DNA of 64,000 bases from Asterias rubens (Eukaryota > Echinodermata > Asteroidea > Forcipulatida > Asteriidae), in the NCBI RefSeq assembly GCF_902459465.1, contig NC_047063.1:14135343-14199342 (forward strand), written 5' to 3'. Shown in pieces: positions 20,427 to 32,000 of the stretch. A program made the translations under genes and the position numbers. The notes beneath the pieces are model-generated. The model was given only the letters and a program-made list of their open reading frames with translations, was not told the DNA's origin and ran no database searches. Numbering within the stretch: the stretch's first letter is position 1; each line of letters begins with the position of its first letter.

Positions 20427-23400
20427 CTGCAATAATGGGCCCTGCCAGATCACCTATGCCTCCAAGCATGTAGAATATGCCAATCGCAGATGCTAAGTTG
20501 CGAAGGCCAACAATTTTGCGAAGAAGGACTAAACTGACTGCACTGGACATCCCGGTGCCGATGCCCATGAAACACGCTGAGGCCACCAGTCCCTCGCCTC
20601 CCTCTGCCTGCGTGCAAAGTACTCCGATAGTGGAGAGCAACTGGGAAAAACCGAACACAGCTTCAGCTGATACATTCGGTCTGATAAGGAAGCCGCTTAT
20701 GGCCCGACCCCCAAGACTTCCAAAGCCCATAACACTGAGAAGAAATGTAGCATCCGTTTTCTCAAAACCATAGTCCAAAGCCATGGGCATGATGTACACC
20801 ACATACACGATATATCCGATTGATAACTCTAGGTACATAAGACAGTATAATGTGAATCGATAGCTCTTCACGAGTAAATCCAGTCGTAATTCAGAGAACA
20901 GCTTGCGAATGATACTCATGAATGACGAACAACGACTGTCACTGTCTACAAAAACTCGTCCGGAGCCTATTTCATCCAACAGTTCAGAATCGTTTTGATG
21001 TCTGGTAGTCCTAGCATGCCCTAGAGGACGATAGAGGGCGCCAACCGCACACACATTTAAACATATTGCACCCATGATGAGCATGGTTCCCCTCCATCCG
21101 TACGTATCGAGGAGTACACGAAGTAGAGGCGGTGTCACGATCATACCCAAACCAATTCCAGAAGACGTAAAACCACTGACTCTGGCAAAGTACTTATTGA
21201 AGTACTGCGCAAGAGCAACCCCAGCAGCTGTAAAACATAGTGCGATGCCAAGCCCTGCCGTAACAAACAGAATATTCCAAACAGTAAATACAGTTTTGTA
21301 CATAGCCTCACCAATAAGCCATTTGCGAGTTAGATTTGAATAATGTCTGGTGCAATGACTTGCTTAGTCACAACTTACCGCTAACATTTGAATTTCTCAG
21401 ACTATAGGGACAGTTTCTATGTCGAATGGTTCAAGGCAAGCTTTTGCATAGCAACTTCCAGATGAGCAAACCCAATCCATTGTGCCACATACCTTCATTC
21501 AGGGTGAATGTGTATTCACCGTCTCTTATGTAACTACGCAAAGGATTGCTTCGAATCACATAGCAACTGTCTCAACTCAAATTTAAGTGGTAACTTGTGA
21601 TCAAACACATTCAAATCTTACACGCAAATGGCTTATTGTAGTGCAAGCATTCCAGAAAATGTATACATCTTTGCGCTGCTATTCTTGAGCGGGAACCTGT
21701 AAAGGCAGTGGACACTGTCATTACTCAAAATAATTATTAGCATAAAACCCTACTTGGTAACGAGTAATGGGGAGAGGGTGATAGTTTAAAACATTGTGAG
21801 AAACGGCTCCCTCTGAAGTAATGCAGTTTTCTGGACGAAATAATGGTCTGGTGCCATATTTGCGCAATGAATGTTAGCATTCATTACTGTTATGGGAACA
21901 GGGAACATGACCTAGATGGGACAGCGTGATAAAGGTCTATATTGAACACTTAAGAGTGCTATGTTTACAAAATGCCGAATCGTGGGAACTTTTAGAACGC
22001 GGGTTAAAGTGAACACTACCGGTGACAGCGCCTATCAAATACATTTGAAGTATAGCCGTGGCCCAAAAGCTTAAAATCAGAGCAGCAAACATAAGAAAAC
22101 CGCCACACATAAATGTATCGTCTAAAATGACACCACCTGTAACTACACGCGTACCATGATTATCCATTCCAAATTATCAAGTTTTTGTAATTTCCTAAAT
22201 AATGTTCTGTTAATTTTCCTTTTTGTTATCAATCTCAATATGTATTTATGGCTGCATAGCAAACAAATTTTTTTCAAAACAGTTTAATTACAAACAATCA
22301 TTGCTTTGTGTTTTTTTTGCTGTATGCACTATACCTTTCACCGTACCTTAATTTCAATAATCAATATTGTTATTGCTATAAACTATAACCTATTAATTTA
22401 TATTATAAAGGGTCCAGGCTCTGTACAAGCCTAGGCTTTTTCCTGGTGCCCTCCTCTTATCACTCGTTGTTCTTATTTCTTGTATGTTTCATAATTATTT
22501 ATAGTGATATTTGGAAATAAAAAAACAAACAAACAAACAAACAAATCTACATCCAAGACGATTCAAGACAACACTAGCCACAATAGCTGTCACAAAACAC
22601 ACAAAGTAATATGACGTTAATAGTTTAATATATATTATACTACAGGAGAATTAAAAAACTGATCGTTGGCACGTGTAATAGCATAATAGTCCACATTGCA
22701 AAAAGCTGGTGTATTTTGTTTGGTTTTTATTTTTATTTTTTTTTCCCGGAAGAAGTATGTTGAAAGAAGCAATTTGATTTAAACAAAGAAAGTGAAATAG
22801 GGCGGCAATTGAACCGGCCACTTTTCCGTTCTCTTTTCCGTTCCTTTAGAAAACAAACTTGCGTGTGCGGGCATGTCTACAGCTGAGGACTTTAACAAAG
22901 GGGATCCGGGACAAAAGTTACACCAAGGACAGTCCTCGGTAGATTTTGTGTTCAATACCAATGGGAACGTCTGAAGAATTTTTGTTTATGTCCAAACAAT
23001 GGGAGAACAAAGAGAAGTCTCGGTTGACACCATAAACATACATGTGTGTGTGCGTGTGTGAGCTTACGGGAATGCTCCTGTTGTTTTTTTAACACAATGA
23101 AACAATGTACCCCACAAGGGTCATCTTTGTTCAACTCCTGTTATAACTATTACTAGTAGGCCTACATCCATGATAGAGCATGCGCGTGTACAGTAAGTTG
23201 AGGCCTGATTACAGGGACATGTTGCCTTGGATCGGGCGGTGATCTATGAAAATTCGCTGGAAACAGTTTGTTATGAAATGCACTTGGTTATACAGATATT
23301 GTAAAAGTAGAATATAAATGCTCCACACAAAAATGCCATAAAATTGCACTATTTTCCTTATACGTCGTGTTACGGCGCCACACAAATTTGTAGAGTCAAA

Positions 23401-23749
23401 TTTTTGACTTCACAAAATGGCCGATCGTGTAAGTTGCAATAAGTCTTTAATTAAACCGTTACTCATTACGTTATGCATCTGGGTTTCCTGTGTCACGAGC
23501 AGGTATAACTGTACCTCCAAAATATGCAGAGGAGGACATAATGCTGACTATTGCCCCGGTCTCAGCAGCACTAGAGTTGAAGTCAATTTGCCAGCTTGTG
23601 TAAAGAACCCCTGCACATCTCGTCAGTGCGGCCTGTAAGAAGTACACGATAAAGACCGCCACGACGATGACATAGCCCCACCCTCCATCTGGTGGGTCGC
23701 TGTCTTTGACCAATGGCTTTGATGTTCTCCTGCCTCTCGAGTTAGACAT
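20427..23749 (-). CDS. Monocarboxylate-transporter-like (SLC16/MFS) protein, 3' end missing
   Basis: Minus-strand exons are 23515-23749, 22020-22136 and 20427-21254, joined in phase 1 throughout. SLC16 proteins are 12-helix plasma-membrane carriers, many moving lactate, pyruvate or related acids with protons. Exon 1 starts with a short Ser/Arg/Lys-rich N-terminus and the family signature DPPDGGWGYVIVV leading into TM1. Exon 2 holds TM3 (LILSFWATAILQMYLIGAVTG). Exon 3 reads LGIALCFTAAGVALAQYF and TYGWRG, then a ~65-residue cytoplasmic loop, then TM7-11 (including GSLGGRAISGFL). The exon 2 acceptor is uncertain: three nearby AGs share the same phase. The last exon (TM12 and C-tail) was not found. 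A C-rich acceptor directly before the ATG suggests a 5'-UTR intron. The substrate cannot be told. Confidence 0.9.
21700..21838 (-). mobile_element. Dominant MITE, copy D (truncated)
   Basis: Starts TAAAGGCAGTGGACACTGTC, continues through AAAATAATTATTAGCATAAA and AACGGCTCCCTCTGAAGTAA, then stops. Unrelated sequence containing AATGGTCTGG and AAAGGTCTATATTG follows to about 21945. It lies in the second SLC16 intron. Confidence 0.85.
22385..22545 (+). mobile_element. 3' end of a non-LTR retrotransposon with (CAAA)n tail
   Basis: A 3'-UTR-like segment (GGCTCTGTACAAGCCTAGGC) runs into AATAAAAAAACAAACAAAC. This is a typical 3' end of a 5'-truncated non-LTR copy. No coding part remains. It is in the first SLC16 intron. 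Confidence 0.6.
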
Positions 23750-23933
23750 GGTCCTTTATCTGGAGGGGGGGGGGGTAACCCAGTCGCACATATCACAATA
23801 ATTCAGAGTGAATAAAACAAAATGTTGTAAAATTATCAAATTGACAGTAGGCCTATTACATGCTTTGTTTGACAAAAACGATATAAAGGTGAACTTTAAA
23901 AAAAAGTCAACATCTAGGTATATGGGGTGAAGC

Positions 23934-24085
23934 AATATAATTGTTGCACGCTGTGACGGGGTCCATGCCGTTGTACACCCGAGAGGGAAAATGGCACCCC
24001 AGGCGAAGCCGAGGGTGCCATTTGCCACCGAGGGTGTACACAACCCATGGACCCTAGTCACAGCGTGCAACAATTGTTTTGTTAT
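23934..24085. mobile_element. Long hairpin (foldback) element, ~65-bp arms
   Basis: The left arm (ATTGTTGCACGCTGTGAC, GGGTCCATG, TTGTACACCC, GAAAATGGCACCC) is complementary to the right arm (GGGTGCCATTTGCC, GGGTGTACACAACCCATGG, GTCACAGCGTGCAACAAT) around the loop AGGCGAAGCCG. It lies upstream of the SLC16-like gene. Similar hairpins are at 42944, 58128 and 58757. Confidence 0.85.
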
Positions 24086-24447
24086 ACCTTTGTATAACTG
24101 TTATTTCTCTTCTCGAAGTTCTGTTGTCATCTTCAAATATTATTACGACGGACTATTTATTGTTTAATAAGCAGACGAACAAGAAACAATTGCCTCGAAC
24201 CTGCGGTTGTTTCGTACACAGCGCTGTACCAACGCTGGGAGATGTACACCGGTGTACATCACTTTTCATGTTACCCGACCCCAGAGCCATGTAAAATGCG
24301 TTTTTGTTGCTCGTTACGTGATTGGTTCTCGACCAATCAAACTTCACAGTTTGTTACCGAGGTATAACAACAGCTTTTGTTCCCCATCCTGTTGCTGGAC
24401 AGACAAATGACAAGCATATGCGGAAAAACACCACCTAAAACCGTGCT

Positions 24448-24775
24448 TAAAGGCAACAAGCAATAGAGCGCTGTTTACAGTATAAAGCATTGTGAGGAAC
24501 GGCTCCCTCTGAAGTAACGTAGTTTTCGAGAAAGAAGTAGGTTTACGCGAATTTGATTTCAAGACATCAACAATAGATTTTGAGGTCCCGAAATCAAGCA
24601 TCTGAAAGCACACAACTTCGTGTGTTAAGGGTCAGTTTTTTCTTCCATTATTATCTTGCAACTTTGACGATCAATGAGTTCAACTTAATTTCACAGGTTT
24701 TGTTATTTTGTGCATAGTGTTGAGATACACTAAGTGAGAAAACTGGTTTTTGAAAATTACCAAAGGTGTGCAAAG
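24448..24775 (-). mobile_element. Dominant MITE, copy E (diverged, end-deleted)
   Basis: Begins TTAAAGGCAACAAGCAATAG, so about 40 bases of one end are deleted. It continues GAACGGCTCCCTCTGAAGTA, with a degraded central hairpin (ATTTCAAGACATC..GAGGTCCCGAAATC), CACACAACTTCGTGTGTTAA and TTGAGATACACTAAGTGAG. Confidence 0.85.
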
Positions 24776-25460
24776 CACAGTTTACAAAACATTAAAACAT
24801 TACCTCTACTGGAAGTCTCAGTTGTGTGAACTAACTGTAATAACCGACTCGAAGAGCTAACTATTGTCCGACGGGCAGAATTCATTTATGGTCGTCGAGC
24901 AATGTATCAACAAGCTCATAATGGCTAACCTTGTGTGCTTTGTACATGAAGCCTTTTTGTTTATGACCCACGACCCTAAGTATCGACTCTTGGACTTATT
25001 GATTTCCTTTTTTTTTTATTTCACAATGCTCTATCTTCTCGTGACCAGTTTTAAACCGTATAGAACCAAGGATGTTTCTTTGAATTAATCAACTGTTGGC
25101 CTAATTACATTTCTTTGTTTTATGAAGTATGCAAACAAAATGTATACTTAAAATTGATAATTGACGCAATTTTCACATCACACCAATCTTTGATACCTCC
25201 ATAGAACGTCGTCCCGTTTGTTTTGAGTGTGACCAGTGTTCTAGGTTCACAAAGGAATACGGTCTCCCAGTGAAGCCAGGCGTGGAACATTAATGTTTGC
25301 AGTGACTAGTGATTCTGTATGGCTCATTATACGGGGTATAGCCAGTGTGCGGGTAATATGTCACCCGGAGATTCTGCAAGGGAAATTAACTGGAGCTGTG
25401 AAGGAGGTTGATTAAAAAAGGGCTCTATCTTTGTAAGAATCTCCGGGCACAGAATCTCCT
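24776..25460. other. No recognisable gene
   Basis: AT-rich sequence with a 74-codon ORF at 24864-25088 that resembles nothing I know. The segment near 25400 shares TTGATTAAAAAAGGGCTCTA with other intergenic repeats. Confidence 0.35.
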
Positions 25461-25745
25461 GTCACACCATTGATCTTGATCTTAATGGTGTTTTGTTGTG
25501 GGTGTAGTTTTTTGTTTTCAATCGTCTGGTTTTGCTTGTGTTTTAATGTTTTCTTTTGTGTGATTTTTAAATGTGTCAGTGCAATCACCTTTTTTATATT
25601 GTATAATTATATTTTTATCGTTGGCAGGGGTCTGGTTTTACACATCTTTTGATGACAGTTTTTATACTTCTGTTTTTACCTTGACAGCCCCTGTACAACT
25701 TGTAACTATTGTGTATGTCTAAAGATTTAAAATGAATAATAAAAT
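25460..25745 (+). mobile_element. Probable 3' end of a retroelement with A-rich tail
   Basis: A T-rich segment ends CAGCCCCTGTACAACTTGTA, then AAAATGAATAATAAAATAAA. The layout (TGTACAA.. then an AATAAA-rich tail) parallels the copy at 22385-22545. No coding part is visible. Confidence 0.4.
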
Positions 25746-26093
25746 AAATAAATGGAGTAACTGAAGAGCTCCGGACTAGGAACAACCCTCATTTTTGAGA
25801 ATGTGTGTATTGGCTTAATAGCCCTTGTTGGGTCTTTTACACAGTGGATTAATGGACCCCAACAAAGGCTGACTTTGTTCAACCTCGTCCCCACAGAGGA
25901 TTTTTTATGGAAAATGGAACAATTAAACAGCACCCCACAACCCTGATCCAGTGGGTCAATTGGGGGCTGGCCCCAGGTGCATGACGTCACTACGAGAGCG
26001 GCGAGTGATCGTTCGTTTAGCTCTTGTCAGGGGCTCACCCGAGTAAGCACCGCGGGGTAGACCCAGGGAAGCTATTACGAACGCACCCTATAT
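25746..26093. other. Flank of the 56-bp satellite
   Basis: Non-coding. It includes a short self-similar stretch (GGCTTAATAGCCCTTGTTGG, AATGGACCCCAACAAAGGCT) and ends at CGCACCCTATATAGGGCTGA, where the array begins. Confidence 0.35.
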
Positions 26094-29000
26094 AGGGCTG
26101 AGCTGCACTGTTGGTATAGGGGAGGCTCTAATGCCTGGAGTGGGTGGTAGGGTTGAGCTGCTCTGTGGGTATAGGGGAGGCTCTAATTCCTGGGGATGGG
26201 TGGTAGGGCTGAGCTGCACTGTGGGTATAGGGGAGGCTCTAATTCCTGGGGATGGGTGATAGGGCTGAGCTGCACTGTGGGTATAGGGGAGGCTCTAATG
26301 CCTGGAGTGGGTGGTAGGGCTGAGCTGCTATGTGGGTATAGGGGAGGCTCTAATTCCTGGGGATGGGTGGTAAGGCTGAGCTGCACTGTGGGTATAGGGG
26401 AGGCTCTAATTCCTGGGGATTAGGGGTAGGGCTGAGCTGCTCTGTGGGTATAGGGGAGGCTATAATTCCTGGGGATGGGTGGTAGGGCTGAGCTGCACTG
26501 TGGGTATAGGGGAGGCTCTAATTCCTGGGAATGGGTGGTAGGGCTGAGCTCCACTGTGGGTATAGGGGAGGCTCTAATTCCTGGGGATGGGTGGTAGGGC
26601 TGAGCTGCACTGTGGGTATAGGGGAGGCTCTAATGTCTGGAGTGGGTGGTAGGGCTGAGCTGCTCTGTGGGTATAGGGGGGGCTCTAATTCCTGGGGATG
26701 GGTGGTAGGGCTGAGCTGCACTGTGGATATAGGGGAGGCTCTAATTCCTGGGGATGGGTGGTATGGCTGAGCTGCACTGTGGGTATAGGGGAAGCTCTAA
26801 TTCCTGTGGATGGGTGGTAGGGCTGAGCTGTACTGTGGATATAGGGGAGGCTCTAATTCCTGGGGATGGGTGGTAGGGCTGAGCTGCACTGTGGGTATAG
26901 GGGAGGCTCTAATTCCTGTGGATGGGTGGTAGGGCTGACCTGCACTGTGGGTATAGGGGAGGCTCTCATTCCTGGGGATGGGTGGTAGGGCTGAGCTGCA
27001 CTGTGGGTATAGGTGAGGCTCTTATTCCTTGGGATGGGTGGTAGAGCTGAGCTGCACTGTCGGTATAGGGAGGCTCTAATTCCTGGGGATGGGTGGTAGA
27101 GCTGAGCTGCACTGTGGGTATAGGGGAGGCTCTAATTCCTGGGGATGGATGGTAGGGCTGAGCTGCACTGTGGGTATAGGGGAGGCTCTATTTCCTGGGG
27201 ATGGGTGGTAGGGCTGAGCTGCACTGTGGGTATAGGGGAGGCTCTATTTCCTTGGGATGGGTGGTAGGGCTGAGCTGCACTGTGGGTATAGGGGAGGCTT
27301 TAATTCCTGGGGATGGGTGGTAGGGCTGAGCTGTACTATGGGTATAGGGGAGGCTCTAATTCCTGGGGATGGGTGGAAGGGCTGAGCTGCATGCACTGTG
27401 GGTATAGGGCGGCTCTAATTTCTGGGGATGGATGGTAGGGCGGAGCTGCTCTGGGGGTATAGGGGAGGCTCTAATTCCTGGGGAAGGGTGGTAGGGCTGA
27501 GCTGCACTGTGGGTATAGGGGAGGCTTTAATTCCTGGGGATGGGTGGTAGGGCTGAGCTGCACTGTGGATATAGGGGAGGCTCTAAATCCTGGGGATGGG
27601 TGGTAGGGCTGAGCTGCACTGTGGGTATAGGGGAGGCTCTAATTCCTGGGGATGGGTGGTAGGGCTGAGCTGCACTGTGGGTATAGGGGAGGCTCTAATT
27701 CCTGGGGATGGGTGGTAGGGCTGAGCTGCAAGCACTGTGGGTATAGGGCGGCTCTAATTCCTGGGGATGGGTAGGGCTGAGCTGCACTGTGGGTATAGGG
27801 GAAGCTCTAATTTTCTGGGGATGGGTGGTAGGGCTGAGCTGCTCTGTGGGTATAGGGCGGCTCTAATTCCTGGAGATGGGTGGTAGGGCTGAGCTGCACT
27901 GTGGGTATAGGGGAGGCTCTAATTCCTGGGGATGGGTGGTAGGGCTGAGCTGCACTGTGGGTATAGGGGAGGCTCTAATTCCTGGGAATGGGTGGTAGGG
28001 CTGAACTCCACTGTGGGTATAGGGGAGGCTCTAATTCCTGGGGATGGGTGGTAGGGCTGAGCTGCACTGTGGGTATAGGGGAGGCTCTAATTCCTGGGGA
28101 TGGGTGGTAGGGCTGAGCTGCACTGTGGGTATAGAGGAGGCTCTAATTCCTGGGGATGGGTGGTAGGGCTGATGAGCTGCTCTGTGGGTACAGGAGAGGC
28201 TCTAATTCCTGGGGATGGGTGGTACGGCTGAGCTGCACTGTGGGTGTAGAATAGGCTCTTATTCCTGGGGAAGGGTGGTAGGGCTGAGCTGCACTGTGGG
28301 TATAGGGGAGGCTGTAATTCCTGGGGATGGGTGGTAGGGCTGAGCTGCACTGTGGGTATAGGGGAGGCTCTAATTCCTGGGGATGGGTGGTAGGGCTGCG
28401 CTGCACTGTGGGTATAGGGGAGGCCCTCATTCCTGGGGATGGATGGTAGGGCTGAGCTGCACTGTGGGTGTAGGGTAGGCTCTTATTCCTGGGGAAGGGT
28501 GGTAGGGCTGAGCTGCACTGTGGGTATAGGGGAGGCTGTAATTCCTGGGGATGGGTGGTAGGGCTGAGCTGCACTGTGGGTATAGGGGAGGCTCTAATTC
28601 CTGGGGATGGGTGGTAGGGCTGAGCTGCACTGTGGGTATAGGGGAGGCTCTCATTCCTGGGGATGGGTGGTAGGGCTGAGCTGCACTGTGGGTATAGGGG
28701 AGGCTTTAATTCCTGGGGATGGGTGGTATGGCTGAGCTGCACTGTGGGTATAGGGGAGGCTCTAGTTCCTGGGGATGGGTGGTAGGGCTGAGCTACACTG
28801 TGGGTATAGGGGAGGCTCTAATTCCTGGGGATGGGTGGTAGGGCTGAGCTGCATGCACTCTGGGTATAGGGCGGCTCTAATTCCTGGGGATGGGTAGGGC
28901 TGAGCTGCACTGTGGGTATAGGGGAAGCTCTAATTCCTGGGGATGGGTGGTAGGGCTGAGCTGCTCTGTGGGTATAGGGCGGCTCTAATTTCTGGGGATG

Positions 29001-32000
29001 GGTGGTAGGGCTGAGCTGCACTGTGGGTATAGGGGAGGCTCTAATTCCTGGGGATGGGTGGTAGGGCTGAGCTGCACTGTGGGTATAGGGGAGGCTCTAA
29101 TTCCTGGGAATGGGTGGTAGGGCTGAGCTCCACTGTGGGTATAGGGGAGGCTCTAATTCCTGGGGATGGGTGGTAGGGCTGAGCTGCACTGTGGGGAAGG
29201 GGAGGCTCTAATTCCTGGGGATGGGTGGTAGGGCTGAGCTGCACATGGGTATAGGGGAGGCTCTAATTCCTGGGGATGGGTGGTAGGGCTGATGAGCTGC
29301 TCTGTGGGTACAGGAGAGGCTCTAATTCCTGGGGATGGGTGGTAGGGCTGAGCTGCACTGTGGGTGTAGGGTAGGCTCTTATTCCTGGGGAAGGGTGGTA
29401 GGGCTGAGCTGCACTGTGGGTATAGGGGAGGCTGTAATTCCTGGGGATGGGTGGTAGGGCTGAGCTGCACTGTGGGTATAGGGGAGGCTCTAATTCCTGG
29501 GGATGGGTGGTAGGGCTGATGAGCTGCTCTGTGGGTACAGGAGAGGCTCTAATTCCTGGGGATGGGTGGTAGGGCTGAGCTGCACTGTGGGTGTAGGGTA
29601 GGCTCTTATTCCTGGGGAAGGGTGGTAGTGCTGAGCTGCACTGTGGGTATAGGGGAGGCTGTAATTCCTGGGGATGGGTGGTAGGGCTGAGCTGCACTGT
29701 GGGTATAGGGGAGGCTCTAATTTCTGGGGATGGGTGGTAGGGCTGCGCTGCACTGTGGGTATAGGGGAGGCTCTCATTCCTGGGGATGGATGGTAGGGCT
29801 GAGCTGCACTGTGGGTGTAGGGTAGGCTCTTATTCCTTGGGATGGGTGGTAGGGCTGAGCTGCACTGTGGGTATAGGGGAGGCTCTAATTCCTGGGGATG
29901 GGTGGTAGGGCTGAGCTGCACTGTGGGTATAGGGGAGGCTCTAATTCCTGGGGATGGGTGGTAGGGCTGAGCTGCAAGCACTGTGGGTATAGGGCGGCTC
30001 TAATTCCTGGGGATGGGTAGGGCTGAGCTGCACTGTGGGTATAGGGGAAGCTCTAATTCCTGGGGATGGGTGGTAGGGCTGAGCTGCTCTGTGGGTATAG
30101 GGCGGCTCTAATTCCTGGAGATGGGTGGTAGGGCTGAGCTGCACTGTGGGTATAGGGGAGGCTCTAATTCCTGGGGATGGGTGGTAGGGCTGAGCTGCAA
30201 TGTGGGTATAGGGGAGGCTCTAATTCCTGGGAATGGGTGGTAGGGCTGAACTCCACTGTGGGTATAGGGGAGGCTCTAATTCCTGGGGATGGGTGGTAGG
30301 GCTGAGCTGCACTGTGGGTATAGGGGAGGCTCTAATTCCTGGGGATGGGTGGTAGGGCTGAGCTGCACTGTGGGTATAGAGGAGGCTCTAATTCCTGGGG
30401 ATGGGTGGTAGGGCTGATGAGCTGCTCTGTGGGTACAGGAGAGGCTCTAATTCCTGGGGATGGGTGGTAGGGCTGAGCTGCACTGTGGGTGTAGGGTAGG
30501 CTCTTATTCCTGGGGAAGGGTGGTAGGGCTGAGCTGCACTGTGGGTATAGGGGAGGCTGTAATTCCTGGGGATGGGTGGTAGGGCTGAGCTGCACTGTGG
30601 GTATAGGGGAGGCTCTAATTCCTGGGGATGGGTGGTAGGGCTGCGCTGCACTGTGGGTATAGGGGAGGCTCTAATTCCTGGGGATGGGTGGTAGGGCTGA
30701 GCTGCACTGTGGGTATAGGGGAGGCTCTCATTCCTGGGGATGGGTGGTAGGGCTGAGCTGCACTGTGGGTATAGGGGAGGCTTTAATTCCTGGGGATGGG
30801 TGGTATGGCTGAGCTGCACTGTGGGTATAGGGGAGGCTCTAATTCCTGGGGATGGGTGGTAGGGCTGAGCTACACTCTGGGTATAGGGGAGGCTCTAATT
30901 CCTGGGGATGGGTGGTAGGGCTGAGCTGCATGCACTCTGGGTATAGGGCGGCTCTAATTCCTGGGGATGGGTAGGGCTGAGCTGCACTGTGGGTATAGGG
31001 GAAGCTCTAATTCCTGGGGATGGGTGGTAGGGCTGAGCTGCTCTGTTGGTATAGGGCGGCTCTAATTCCTGGGGATGGGTGGTAGGGCTGAGCTGCACTG
31101 TGGGTATAGGGGAGGCTCTAATTCCTGGGGATGGGTGGTAGGGCTGAGCTGCACTGTGGGTATAGGTGAGGCTCTAATTCCTGGGAATGGGTGGTAGGGC
31201 TGAGCTCCACTGTGGGTATAGGGGAGGCTCTAATTCCTGGGGATGGGTGGTAGGGCTGAGCTGCACTGTGGGTATAGGGGAGGCTCTCATTCCTGGGGAT
31301 GGGTGGTAGGGCTGAGCTGCACTGTGGGTATAGGGGAGGCTTTAATTCCTGGGGATGGGTGGTATGGCTGAGCTGCACTGTGGGTATAGGGGAGGCTCTA
31401 ATTCCTGGGGATGGGTGGTAGGGCTGAGCTACACTGTGGGTATAGGGGAGGCTCTAATTCCTGGGGATGGGTGGTAGGGCTGAACTGCATGCACTCTGGG
31501 TATAGGGCGGCTCTAATTCCTGGGGATGGGTAGGGCTGAGCTGCACTGTGGGTATAGGGGAAGCTCTAATTCCTGGGGATGGGTGGTAGGGCTGAGCTGC
31601 TCTGTTGGTATAGGGCGGCTCTAATTCCTGGGGATGGGTGGTAGGGCTGAGCTGCACTGTGGGTATAGGGGAGGCTCTAATTCCTGGGGATGGGTGGTAG
31701 GGCTGAGCTGCACTGTGGGTATAGGTGAGGCTCTAATTCCTGGGAATGGGTGGTAGGGCTGAGCTCCACTGTGGGAATAGGGGAGGCTCTAATTCCTGGG
31801 GATGGGTGGTATGGCTGAGCTGCACTGTGGGTATAGGGGAGGCTGTAATTCCTGGGGATGGGTGGTAGGGCTGAGCTGCTCTGTTGGTATAGGGCGGCTC
31901 TAATTCCTGGGGATGGGTGGTAGGGCTGAGCTGCACTGTGGGTATAGGGGAGGCTCTAATTCCTGGGGATGGGTGGTAGGGCTGAGCTGCACTGTGGGTA

